A stretch of 64,000 bases of DNA from Meloidogyne chitwoodi (Eukaryota; Nematoda; Chromadorea; Rhabditida; Meloidogynidae): positions 2,232,001-2,296,000 of the forward strand of contig JACZZP010000010.1 in the NCBI GenBank assembly GCA_015183035.1, read 5' to 3'. Position numbers and translations under genes: made by a program. The notes under the pieces were generated by a model that saw only the letters and a list, made by a program, of their open reading frames with translations, was not told the DNA's origin and ran no database searches. Of the stretch, positions 35,932 through 48,929 are shown piece by piece. Each line of letters opens with the position of its first letter. The first letter of the stretch is position 1.

Positions 35932-37182
35932 AAAATTTTTTTAAATTTTTTTTTAATTTTTTGTAATATTAGTTTTCTTTTTTCACGCATTTTTTTGTGA
36001 ATTTATTATTTTGCTATTTCTCTATCTATATACTAATTTTTGCCTTCCTCCTTAAATATGATATGAAGCGTGACAACAATTGTTTTTTTTTAAATAATAT
36101 AAATGACAAGGCATAAAAAAATAAAATTATTTTGTTTTGTCCTTAATATTTTATTAGAACAAAAAAATATTTTTTTAAAGAAAAAAAAGTTTGGTTTTTT
36201 TTGGTCAAGTTTTGAAATTTTTTAAATATTTTATTAAGGATATTCTCTCCAACTCTTTTTTTCAAGTTTATTTTTTTTCTTCCAACTTTTTTTTATTTTT
36301 AAGAAAGGAAAGAAGTAGGCGGGAAAAACGGATTATTGTATTAAATATTATTTTCAAAAAAAAATTATTCTCACAAATAAAAAATGCTTCTTTTGTAATA
36401 TTTATTGACTCTTCCGCTTTTCCCTCGAGTATACTAATGGAATCCTTCCCTCTCCCTTTTTTAAGCAGCGTGTTATTGTGTCATTTTGGTCATAAAGCTG
36501 ACTAGAAGAAAAAGAGGAAAATAAAACGCTTGAGTGAGTTACACCGCAAAAGCAGTTTATTTAATAGAGTTGCTCTGGAAGGGGGGTTCTCTCTATTGAT
36601 TTTGGAAAAGGGGAAATGAATAGGGGTATTAGTATATTTTAATAACAAGCAGGGAATAATAAGGCCATTAAATCCACTCTGACTTGATCATTCTTTAATT
36701 TATTAAATTTATAAGTTCAGCAAGACTCTAGTGACCATATTCGAATTTTGATAAAATATACTCTATTAACCCTGAAAGATTATTTGCTCAGACTCTATTG
36801 AACCTAACTCATTTACAAACTTTATCCTCAGACTCTAATAGTCCGATCCATCTTAAATAAAGCTTAATACATTTTCCCTCATTTTTAGGGTTTCTTTGCC
36901 CTTTCTTCTTCCCCAAAGAGAGGATAAGGAGGAAAAGGAAAAAAGAGAGAAGGGGGGTAAAGGCAAATAGTAGTTATATTCTAATGGCTAATTCCTTTTC
37001 CTGTGCTCATCTTAAAGCGCTTCATTTATACTCTATTTATTTTTATTTTATTCAAAAACACTCCAAAATTTATGCTGAATTAAATAATCATCAAAAAAAA
37101 ATTTTTTTAATTTTTCCCTAAAAAAACTCAAATTTCCCTTATTTTTCTAGTAAATCAAATGTAATAAAAATTACACTGATAA
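35932..37182. other. Intergenic region
   Basis: About 1.25 kb, no gene. Plus strand shows alternating T-rich and A-rich runs; 36740-36860 has three loose repeats of AGACTCTA-type sequence. No tRNA-like or TIR element recognised. Confidence 0.45.
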
Positions 37183-38117
37183 ATGCAACAAGGCATTTTT
37201 ATTAATTTTTTAATGTTATTTATCTTCTCAAATGCTGCCGTTTTATTTGAAGAAAATTCGGTTAATAATGGTGTAGGTGTTTCTTCTATTTCTGCTTATG
37301 AAAATAACTTTGCTGCAATTAAAAGGCACAAAACAATTGGAAAGAATTTGAGGGATAATAATTTATCACCTTCTTATCCTTCAGGGTCATCTTCAGCTCA
37401 ATTTGTAAATTAAAAAAAATAATTTTAATTTTTAAAAATATTTTTTTTTTGCCTTTACCAACATTTGTTCACACTTTTGAAACGTTAGAACAATGTTCAC
37501 AGGCATGTCCTAAGCCTTGTTCAATGACAGTGATGGAAGAACTTGAAATGATGCAGCGTTGGATTTGCGATCCAAATGCAAGTGTTGGTGATATTAAAAT
37601 ATATTTCTTTATTTATTGAGAGAGAATTCCGGAAAAGTTTGTGATTTAACGGAAAAAGTTAAAGTTTCCAGAAAAAGTTGTAAGTTTCTGGAAAATTGTT
37701 TATTTCCGGAAAAGTTTAGGGATTTCAGGAAAAAGTTGTGAGTTTCCTGAAAATTATTTCCGGAAAAGTTTAAAGCTTCCTGAAAATTATTACAACATTC
37801 CGGTAAGGTTAAAAGTTTTCGGAAATTTGTTAGAACCTTCCGGAAAGTTTTAGAAAAAAGATATAATTCTCTATAAATATTTTTACTTCTTTCAGTTAGA
37901 AAATTATGGTCGACATCGCCAGCCTCTCACAGACAAAAACCTTTTAAGTTCAAGCAGAAAAGAAAGAGGCGGTAAAGACAACAATAAAAACAATCTTCTC
38001 AACATTTTAAATAATCAAGCATTATTAATAATTGTTCCAATTTTATTATTAACTATTCTTTGTTCTCTTATTTTAATAAGGCGATGTAATGTTAAGTCAT
38101 CTTCTACTTCGATTTAA
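37183..38117 (+). CDS. Small secreted/membrane protein with C-terminal span
   Basis: Proposed exons 37183-37404, 37452-37583, 37896-38117; 576 nt, 191 aa. Family unknown. Residues 1-19 form a signal peptide (MQQGIFINFLMLFIFSNAA). The middle exon is Cys-containing (EQCSQACPKPCSMTVMEELE). Residues 160-179 form a strong membrane span followed by RRC and a short Ser-rich tail, so it is a small type I protein. Problem: the frame of exon 2 is open from 37452, but no AG precedes it. The proposed junction ends in TTTTTTTTTTG. A canonical alternative joins a donor near 37270 to an AG at 37489-37490 in frame, at the cost of about 60 residues. Intron 2 is filled with TTCCGGAA-type repeats. The gene ends where the duplicated block begins. 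Confidence 0.55.
37600..37870 (+). repeat. TTCCGGAA minisatellite in an intron
   Basis: About ten degenerate copies of a unit close to TTTCCGGAAAAGTTTRTRA, spaced 25-40 bp apart, fill intron 2 of the small membrane-protein gene. The same core is found at 1.6-2.75 kb and 5.28-5.42 kb in the peptidase gene. Confidence 0.85.
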
Positions 38118-38141
38118 AAAAATATTTGTGTTTATAGTTTG

Positions 38142-40656
38142 TAATAACCATGCTGGATCTGAATTTATATTATTCCAACCAACTTAATTTTATAAAAATA
38201 ATTTTTTTTTTAAACTCTGTTAAAAAACCAAATATTGAATTTCCAGGTCCAAAAACACGTTGATCCAATTCTAAAAGGCCTTGATCAACTACTAAAATAT
38301 TAAAAAAAATATTAAGAAAAAACCTTTAATTTTACATAATAAAATAGCAGCAGCAGTTATTGGTTTTGAAACAGAACCAATACGGAATTGATTATCTGGA
38401 GTGACCAACTGCCTTCGACGAATATTACTATAGCCAAAACCTTGAAAAATATTTTTTAAGATATTTTTATTTTAAAATAAACCTGCGGCATATTTAAGCT
38501 GTTCATCCTTTGAAATTGCCACAGATAAACATAAAAAATATTAAAAAGTATTTTTTATATTAAAATTAAAAAAAAATACCAGGAATATCAAGTTCACGCA
38601 TAAATCTTTAAATAAACATTTCTTGTTAATCATTTTTTTATAAATTAATTAACCGTTCCACACGTTTTGCAACAAAACCTAATTGATAAGGCATAAAATG
38701 AGATTCCACTCCTGTCAAGTAGGTAAAAGGAATTCTTTGAATTCAAAAAAAATTAATAAAATTAATAATATTTAAAAATATACATACTTTCTGGAGGCCA
38801 AAGATCCTTTTCTTTTGGAAATCTAAGCCAATGAATATCACTCCATAAAACCACAAACCTTAGACTGCCATCATTAACATCGAAAAAGTGAGATATTTGA
38901 CGAGGTAAAATTGAAGAAGAAAAAAGTTTTGTTGATCGTTTAGATATTCTTAATTCAAAAATATTTATTTTAAAAAATAAAAAATACTTTTTAAATAAAT
39001 TTCGTTGGAATTTGTGGTGCATTTGTTTCAAATTTTGACAAATTTCTATCCAATGCCGATGTCCTGGTAAATATTCCCATATTGCACAGCAAAGAATCTA
39101 AAATAAAAAATGATTTTAAATTGTATAATATGAATAAAGCTAAAAAAATATTAAAAAATTTCTAATAGCTTTTACAAACATAAAAACGAGTAAATTAAAT
39201 TTTCCAATCTTTAAGTAAAATTTGACCACCAATGGGATTCGAAACCAACCCATTTCTTTCACAATCCAAGTTTTAATCCATTAGACTACATCAACCATTA
39301 AACAAAAGTTTAATAGAAAATATTCATATTTAGATTAATTATTTAATTTTCACCTCATCCAAATTACGAAACACTCTAAATTGCACAGCCACATATTGTC
39401 TTGAAAAATAAAAAGATAATTATTAAAAACATGAATAAAACCTCTCGCTAAGTCTATCATTAATTTCAAGGCATTCATTTAGTGTTAAACCATAATGGGC
39501 TTCATATGGTCGAATAAAAGAATTTTCTTTTGATTGCTTCTGCCATACTCCAACATAATGAGCTGTTCTCTATTTTTTTAAAATAATAAATTTAATAAAA
39601 AAAATTATCATACATTTCGAACACTATATCCACAAAGGCTTATTAATCTAAAACCTTCACGTTCAAAAATTGATTTTTGTTGATCTGATTCAGGCGAGCC
39701 AGGGAACCAAATCTATATTTAAAAAACATTAAAATCATCTCAACTTTTTTCAACTATTCAAAAAATATAAAAAAATACCCTTGTACTGACTCTTGATACT
39801 CTTTCCCAATAAGTACTAAAATAGATTTTTCCATCTCCATCATTATCTTGTCCACAAAGCTGAGTAAGGGCCAAATCAAGTTCCTCATTTTCTCTTAAAA
39901 AGAAATTTTAATCAAAAATAAGTTTAATTTTTTACTGTGCATCCTTTAATAATTCAGAATAAGACATTGGTTCAGGTCTTAAAAATACTGGTCCATTAAA
40001 TCTGTGCATTATTGCATAATAGTTAAGACGATCATTTGAATCCCAAAAATGTCCCATTGAGACAAGGCGACCGAAAAAAATAAAAAAATTTAAAAATAAA
40101 TGCGTGACACTTAAAGATCACGCATTTTATTATTTGCGTAACCTCACATTCACAAAATTATAAATAATAAAAATCAACCTCCATAAGAAAGGCTACAAAC
40201 CAAAACACCATCAACAATATTTTCAACTCCTGTCATCATAACCCAATCGCGTTCCTTTGGCGAAGGTGGATGAACAATCTAAACTCAAAAAAATTGAAAA
40301 AATCCTTTCATTTTTAAAAACACAAACTGTGTCAACAATCCATTGTTATTGTTTGTTATTCTCGACATCATTCTCTTTTCTTCTTTTCCATAAATTGCAC
40401 CATTTTTTAATTTACATTTAGGTAATTCTTTTGCTTTGTTTTCTTACAATATTTTAAGATCAATTGCTCTTCTTTTTTTCTTTTTAGGAGCAAATTCATT
40501 ATTTGTTTCAAATTGTTGATAATTTCTGAAATTTTTTGAAGGAATATAATTAAAAAAAGAATAATTTTTAAAAGAATAATAAATTGTTAGGCAACAAAAG
40601 AATAAAAAAATAAATGATAGCTGATGAGTAAAATTTTTATTTTTTGTAAGAATCAT
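38142..40656 (-). pseudogene. Lactamase-like pseudogene, second copy
   Basis: A direct copy of 14745-17393 that cannot encode the full protein. Exons 1-14 are recognisable in the same order with the same introns, but exon 1 has a nonsense codon (TAA at 40446-40444, where copy 1 has Glu). Exon 15 is deleted, only about 40 nt of exon 16 remain (about 38147-38187) and exons 17-20 are missing. The SxxK region survives (38350-38450), whereas the YSN and HDG motifs are lost. It keeps both odd introns of copy 1, including the hairpin before the third exon (here with an in-frame stop if the canonical acceptor were used) and the AT-ending intron before LSVAI. The truncation point at 38142 marks one duplication edge. 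Confidence 0.93.
39223..39298 (-). repeat. tRNA-like element T6, duplicated copy
   Basis: Diverged copy of the element at 15973-16048, in the equivalent intron of the lactamase pseudogene. The B-box has changed from GGTTCGAATCC to GGTTTCGAATCC. Confidence 0.6.
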
Positions 40657-40983
40657 TTTAGAATTTTTGAGATATAAGAAAAGTTTTATAAGTATAATAA
40701 TTGCTCACATTCAAAATATAATAAAAGTCAAGATATTCAAATGGCGACCAAGGTACTTAAATGACAATGAAAAAAATGAAATTCAAGAAAAATTAAAACT
40801 TTAAAGCTATCTCAATTGTAAAGAAAAAATAGAAGAAAAAACAATGCATGCGATAACCAGAAAACATAGAAAATATTTTTTTAGTCCAAATATTTCAGTT
40901 CATAAATAATAACAGAAACAAAATGTCAAATAAAATAAAACCTATACTGAAAATAGTACAAAAAATCTTTATCATTTTTATTG

Positions 40984-43015
40984 TCACGAGTCAAACGCCT
41001 CATAAAGGAATGAGTATGGAGCAGAACCAAAAACACCTCTATCATGTTTACGATAACGAAACGTAACTTTCTCCTTCCCATAAGTCATCGTTTTTTCACC
41101 TTTTGCAGGTAAATATGGTTTGAGTTTATTTAAAACAACATCTTTATCTATTTCATCAAAGAATTTAACAAAATCTTCCACACGTGTAATCATTTTTTCA
41201 ACAGTTTTTGTGTCCATTTGTCCCTGATACCAGTTTGTATGACAACTAAAAAATTAGAAATGAAATATTGAAATTTTGATACAATGACTTCTAGTCTAAC
41301 CACTCGAATATTTTTTAATGATAGATAGTCCTAATATCTATATGCAAGTTCGAACCTTCTTAGGTAAACAGTTAAAAATATTTTATAGCTCTTATCAAAA
41401 AATTTTTGTGTAATCGAAAAATAGATTTTAAACATACTCAGAGGAATAGTCTCCAAGAAGTTTGATCGTATAACCCATTGAGGGATGACAATCTGCTGCA
41501 ATTTCCACTAAAGATGACCTTACTTTATGACTGGCAATGCGGATTTTTAAATCTTTAAAAAATAGTCCTGTTGACAAACAATACGCACCATACAACTTAA
41601 ATTGTGTAATTAATTAAATAAAAACATTTAAACAAATACACAGTCAGACGTTAATATTTCGTCTTTCTTTTGTAGAAAGCCCCTCGCTTCATGTATAAAC
41701 ATATTTGGATACATATATGCCTTTTTCTTCTTTAAATTAAAATAGGGAAAAATAATATAAATATGGTCGGGCTCTACTCTAGTTTATGAGTCAAATAGAC
41801 TTTTATGAGCAATCAAAGTTTATGAGTCCAAATAAATTTTTTTATGCAATTAAAGTCTAATTTCAGTGATTCCTTGAATAGGTCCCGGTCCAGTTTACTG
41901 GTTCATTTACGTTCCCTTTATCCCGATTTCTTCAAAAAATTTGAAAAGGGACCCGGAAACGGGGCCGGGACCCATTCAAGTAATCACTAATGAGACTTTA
42001 ATTGCATAACAAAATTGTTTGGACTCATAAACTTTGATTGGACTCATAAAAGTCGATTAGACTCATAAACTGGAGTAGAGCCTAAATATGTAATACCTTT
42101 TTCATAAGGTCAGCAAAACTCAGATGTTCAATACAAAGATTCAGATAAATTTTAACATCACCACCAGCATCCTGATTTAATTGTTCGAGAAGCTCATAAG
42201 GCAGAGGAGCATCCTTTAAAGAATTTGAGTTAAAGTATATTAAGTTAATGTGCTAAAAACCTCTTCCACTTTTGCTCGTAATGTGTAAAGTCTATTCAAT
42301 TCTACATGTTGGTTTTCTTTATCAGTTTTTAATTTTTCCAATTCAATTCGCAGTTTTTCATTTTCAGACCGAAGTCCATCCAAATCAGATTTGTCAATTT
42401 GAACAATCTTAAGCGAATAAATTGTCTAATTTAATAAAATATTTTAAAAAGTTGAAAGATAAAGTAAAATTTCATAATTTTAGATTACGGATAATCCAAA
42501 GATCATAGAAGATGAACTTAAATGTAGTGATAAAAACTCAGCAGATAAGACTTTTTCGACAAAATTCTATACAAAACTCGGATTTAAGTTAAAATTAAAA
42601 AACCTCTCTAGCAGGCCGCGAGGGCAAAATTTTGTTTTTAAAGGATTCTGTAGGTTGCATATGAGAAGGTTTTTCAGATTGAGGCGATGCAACAGATGAG
42701 TAACTCCTAGGAGTAAGTACCTAAATTAAAATATTTTTATCAATCACTCAAAATGAATAGGCAATCTAAAGATGTGAAACGAAAGCCGAAATCAAAATGT
42801 TATTACAATATTTATTAAAAAAGAAATCTAAAGATTGCCGATCATTCCAATACTTTTGGTACTCCACGTTCCGCATTACTTCTTCCTCGGTAATCTCTTC
42901 CTTTATGATATTGTCGATATCCTTTGCGACCACGATCAGCTCCGGAACTACTCTGGACAAGATGACCACTAGTTCCCTGGTCTGAACCACATGTATTTCC
43001 ATCTTTTCCTTCCAT
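40984..43015 (-). CDS. Gene X copy B, uncharacterised coiled-coil protein
   Basis: Seven exons: 43015-42854, 42720-42604, 42407-42261, 42213-42097, 41729-41640, 41595-41438, 41245-40984; 1053 nt, 350 aa. Exon lengths match copy A exactly except the last (262 versus 268). Exons 1-2 are identical to copy A at the DNA level. Exon 3 (coiled coil) is moderately changed. Exons 4-7 are strongly changed yet fully open, with shared landmarks such as GAYCL, FKDL, KKKAY and VFGSAPY against VFGSGPF. No stop or frameshift anywhere, in contrast to both neighbours. Intron 4 carries a 317-bp MITE. No signal peptide. Function unknown. It may be expressed, as its putative promoter is identical to that of copy A up to the decayed rpl-26. 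Confidence 0.75.
41766..42082. mobile_element. MITE with 8-bp TSD, in gene X copy B intron 4
   Basis: A 317-bp element flanked by TAAATATG (41758-41765 and 42083-42090). The inverted arms are about 120 bp: GGCTCTACTCTAGTTTATGA at the left pairs with TCATAAACTGGAGTAGAGCC at the right. The centre is a second inversion around GGTCCCGG / CCGGGACC. No coding capacity. It is unrelated to the element in copy A but sits at the same place. Confidence 0.9.
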
Positions 43016-43194
43016 GTTAAAGAATGACAAAAAAATATCCTAACTAGAGGCTGAAAAATTCAAATTTAAAGAATTAAACAAAAAAGATATTTAGAATATA
43101 ACATCTCTATTCAAAACAAAAAAGGTTTACAATTTTTTAACACAACAAGAGAAAAATTATAACAATTTTTAATACTAATTCATAATTTTTCTCA

Positions 43195-44260
43195 TTATTC
43201 TTCAATAGTTTCTTCAGTATGTTTTCCTTTCAAAACACCAGTTACACGTTCACGTCCAGCAGCTTTACGTTCAAGCAACGAACGGCGATCTTTGTCCATT
43301 TTAAGTTTTGTAAGAACAACCTTAGATGGATGAATACCAACATGAACAGTTATTCCATTAGCCTTTTCACGAGTAATTTTGTCAATGTGGACGACATATT
43401 TGCTTCTTAAAAGAATTGATTAAATTAATTAAAAATATATTTTGATCCTATTGGTCAAAGCGACGCTTTTGTTACTCCCTGACTACAAGGGAAACATTAA
43501 ATATAACTATGTTTAAACTACATCATGACAGACTCAACAAATACTTAGTAAATGCAAAATAGGAAATCTGAAAAAATGTACACAACTACTAACATAATGA
43601 GTTAGATACGTCTCAGGGTTTTGCCCAAATCCGTCATCACTTATCTTTAATAATAATAGAATAAACCTGTAGACACGCACAACTCGTCCACTGTTTCCCT
43701 TGAAATGGCTACGCAAAAGTCACTTCGTCTTCAATTCTAAAAATTAAATTATTAAGGTGTTTTTAAAAGATTAGCATAGGACATTAACAATGGTTGGCAA
43801 ACCAGGAATGTAAATGCAAAATGTGTCCTACACTCGTTAAAACAAAATACACGAGTGAAATAAACTAAACGTTAAGATGTAAGTCTAAAGCGAGTACAAA
43901 TAGAGATAAAATCTTTTAAATCCTGTCCTGGAATTAATTGAACTGAGTCAAGGAATTTAGTTATGAAAAGAATAGATAGATAATAGGAAACACAACATAA
44001 CTCTGACTGATTGGGAATGCAAAAATGGCCAAAACACTCGCAAACTAAGGATATGCAAACATTGTCAGTGTTAACGCGAGTCAAAGAAAATCAGTAGCTT
44101 ATAAAAAAAACCTTATTGGCATTGAGCGAACATTATGTTTATTTCGCAAATCCTTGAATAATGTAGATGACATTATTTGACGTCGAATATGCGATGGAGT
44201 ACAAAATGACGCTTTGCGAGCCTTTCGACGAGAAGAAGAAACAAATGGATTGAATTTCAT
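43195..44260 (-). pseudogene. rpl-26 pseudogene
   Basis: Copy of the functional gene at 20276-21878. Exon 1 has a +1/-1 pair of indels that replaces the conserved RKRHFNAPS with RKASFCTPS. Exon 2 lacks two bases (CA of GCAAAACAG), which shifts the frame to a TAG within a few codons. Exon 3 is still open, with a few substitutions. Introns are present, so this is duplicate decay and not retroposition. It lacks the MITE found in intron 1 of the functional copy. Confidence 0.95.
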
Positions 44261-45200
44261 CTTTTTGAATAAACAAGAATAGCCTTTTAAAAATTAAACT
44301 TCTAAAAAACTTAAAAAATGAAGACAAGAACATAAAAATCCTAGAACAAAAAAATTAAAGAATTTTTTCAAAAATAATTGTTGCAATCCAAAACGCATAA
44401 ATTCAATTCGGTCATAATAGAAAAAGATAACATTTTGTCTAGCCTAAAAACAAAACGTTTTAAAAATACAATGGAAATTTGAGTACAGCCCGGTTACAGC
44501 CCGAAAAGGCGCCAGCCGATTAGGTGCAGATTTAATTAATGTTTTTGTTGGTTGAATTAAGTTTACATAAGTATAGGCAGTCGCGCCTAATAGGTCGGCG
44601 CCTTTTAGGGCGTGTCTCGTACAGACCGACTTCGGAACGCAACGTTGTCTCACACGTTTCAGTCTCCTTGCATTTTTTTAAAATTCATTGAGTAAAAACC
44701 TATTTCTTTAAAAAATTCTCTCAAAATTTATTTATAACTTGCCTAAAATAGAAACGGGATCAGAATATCACTGTATAAAAATTAGAGTATAAAAAAATCA
44801 AACTATTAAATTAAAAAGAAGTCGTTCTTGTTCTTCTTAGACTTTTTCTTCTTTTTTAAATTTTAGGAATTTTTTAAAGCTCTGGAAGAGATATTAGTCC
44901 TCTGATGTACCTTGAACATCTACTTAGCTTTAAAAAATATTATTATTTTTTCTCAAAAAAATCTATTTTTAATAAAAATAATTATAAAAAAACAAAATTT
45001 ATATATTAGCTTTTAAAATATTATACACAAAATTAAATATGTATAAATATCAAAGTTGTCTTTAGGTAATGCATGGATACAAATAATTAAAATAAATCTC
45101 AAAATTTGTGTATCCACGCAACGATTAAAAAACAAATACATTTTTAAAACATAAATTAGGTAATAATAACAGAATATAAGTAAGTTGATACGTATAAATG
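44261..45200. other. Intergenic region with duplication edge
   Basis: Similarity to the region upstream of rpl-26 runs to about 44480 and then breaks at a short inverted element. The rest is A/T-rich and downstream of rab-6; no gene. Confidence 0.5.
44499..44611. mobile_element. Short inverted-repeat element at the duplication edge
   Basis: GCCCGAAAAGGCGCCAGCCG at 44499 is matched by an inverted copy ending CGGCGCCTTTTAGGGC at 44611 (29-nt arms, a few mismatches). The arms are GC-rich against the surroundings. A direct repeat TACAGCCCG and the right-hand TACAGACCG flank it. Probably a small non-autonomous element, possibly linked to the rearrangement. Confidence 0.65.
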
Positions 45201-46817
<1,617 letters not shown>

Positions 46818-48929
46818 GTTCAATAATAAAGAGTCAAATGGCAATTTATAATAAAAATAACCTTAAAAAGTACATAAAAACATGAATTACAAAGAAAAAA
46901 TCCAACAAAACAACCAACAAGAATAAAAACGTGTGTTTTGGCTTGAACAACTTAAGAAAATTGGTTAGAATGCATAGAAAAGAGAAATAGCATAAAGGTT
47001 TAAAATGGGACTCTAAACAGAATGCCAAAAATAGTTTTGAAGCGAAAGAAATAGTGCGTTATGGGAAAAAGTGAAAACAATAAAATCGATCGCCATTGAA
47101 ATTTTGTTTATCGGTTGAGGTTTTGAGGTGTTTTGTCCGCGGTACACGTGTTTTTTTCATTTTTTTACTATTTTTTATATGTTTATATGTTTTTCATTCG
47201 TAATTTTCATTTGTTTCCCTTGCATGCGCGCGAAAAACTTAAAATTTTAGCAAAAATTTTAAAAAATCAAATTTTTTTTTAAAAGATTTCAAACTTTCAA
47301 TTTTAGCATCAACTCAACTTGGAACTCCTCAACTGGTGTGGTCACTTTTTGTTCTCTAGATGATGTTTCAACTTCAAATTTCAGGCCTTCAATATGCTCT
47401 TCATGTTCGCCTTGAAACAAGTGGATGGATTAGAAGCAGGTTTTTTTCTTTTTAAAGATTTTTCGAATAATAGTTTTTATTTTTGAGATGACCGACTACA
47501 TGGAGAATCGGTTTATTTTGTTTTTTAATATAAATTTTTAATTTTTTTACTTTTAGTCAACATCTTCAAAGAACTTGTTCAAGGAGCCCTGTTCAATGGA
47601 GCCCTGTTTGCACGGACTGGTGAAGACTGGTGGGAGTTTTTTTAAGGGGGGTTGGGAGCCCTTCCCTTTTACAGCTAGGTTCGTCGACGCTGCAGCAACT
47701 GAAGCCTTGTTTGCTTGTGGATGTCGACGCAATTGGTTTCTTTATTTATTTATTTTTTTTTAATAATTAATTTTTTCTTATAGTTCATTGCAGCCATGAT
47801 TGATCTACATGTTCAAGGATCGTGTTCTTCATGTACAAGGAGTGTTCAACATGTTCAAGGAGCCATGTTCAATATGTACGAGGAGCTCTGTTTCAAGGAT
47901 TGGCGTGGTTTTTTTATATAAAAAAATGGGAATTAAGTGAGTGGGTGGGGGTTAGGTTTTTTTTATAGAATAGTGCTCGACTACGGCTGACGACTCCGGC
48001 ACTGTTCAACTTGGATTGGTGGCCTCTGTGCATCAACGAGATGGTCAACTTCTTCGTCTGGCCTGGTACGAAACTTTTTAATTTTAAAAAATAAAAATTT
48101 TGCAAACTTAAAAAAATACGCGCGCGATCCCCTTCACTATTTTTCTTTTTTTGTCTTTGTCCAATTTTGTCTTTGTCCGCTCATTTTATTTCGTCTAATA
48201 TAATTTGAAAGAAATTTTTTTAGCAGACTTAGGTATTCTACACAATGGATGAACAACAACAACTTCAATTGCAGCAGAACTGGAAAATGAAGAATCGAGG
48301 AAAAAATCAGGTTTAGAAAAAATAATAATTGGGGGAGGATTACGAGAAAAGAGATTTCATTTGTTGTGTTGAACTCGCGTCGCTTCTATTTTTTAAATTT
48401 AAATTTTGGCATTCTGTTTATATTTAAAAATGAAATTTCATCCAAGTAAATAGTAGAGCGAGTGAAGCAGACATTTCCTTTATTTGCAAGAAGAAAATGT
48501 TAGAGTCTTGGACATTTGAGGCACCTTTTCAGGCCAATTTTGATTCTTTTTATGTTCCTCTTTCAATGATGAACACCTTTTATGCACCTTTGAATGTGTT
48601 CTCTTTATTTCATTGAGTTTATATCAAGATAAGGTTTCCGATTGACGTTTTTACTTTTTGGTTTAAAGTTTTCATTAAAAAACGAAGCATTGTTTGTTTA
48701 AAGCGTTTTGAAGAATTTACTGACTATTTTATTTCACCATGTGCTTTCATTCTTTTTCTATTCTGCACAATTTGTTTGCGCTTTTTTCAATTGGCTGAAT
48801 CAGTCATTTTAAATAATTCTTTCCTTTTCATCATCACAGAAATTTTTTACTAAAGAATATTTTTTCATTTTTAGATAGCTTTAAATAAATTTTATTCCTT
48901 CAAATTTGAACAACTTCGAAGACACATTT
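46818..48929. other. Divergent intergenic region with a less A/T-rich island
   Basis: A 2.1-kb spacer between rab-6 (-) and sym-3 (+), so it should hold both promoters. From 47290 to 48070 the base composition is more balanced than anywhere nearby and contains loose repeats of CAAGGAGCCNTGTTCAA, plus good intron-like T-runs ending in AG. An ATG at 48245 opens a 22-codon exon with a GT donor at 48311. Spliced to AG near 48875, it would read through the sym-3 start in another frame and stop, so it is best seen as a 5' leader exon with an upstream frame. Confidence 0.45.

Noticed and set aside
47575..47763. 62-codon frame in the balanced-composition island
   Set aside because: Cys/Phe-rich, interrupted by intron-like T-runs, no homology recognised.
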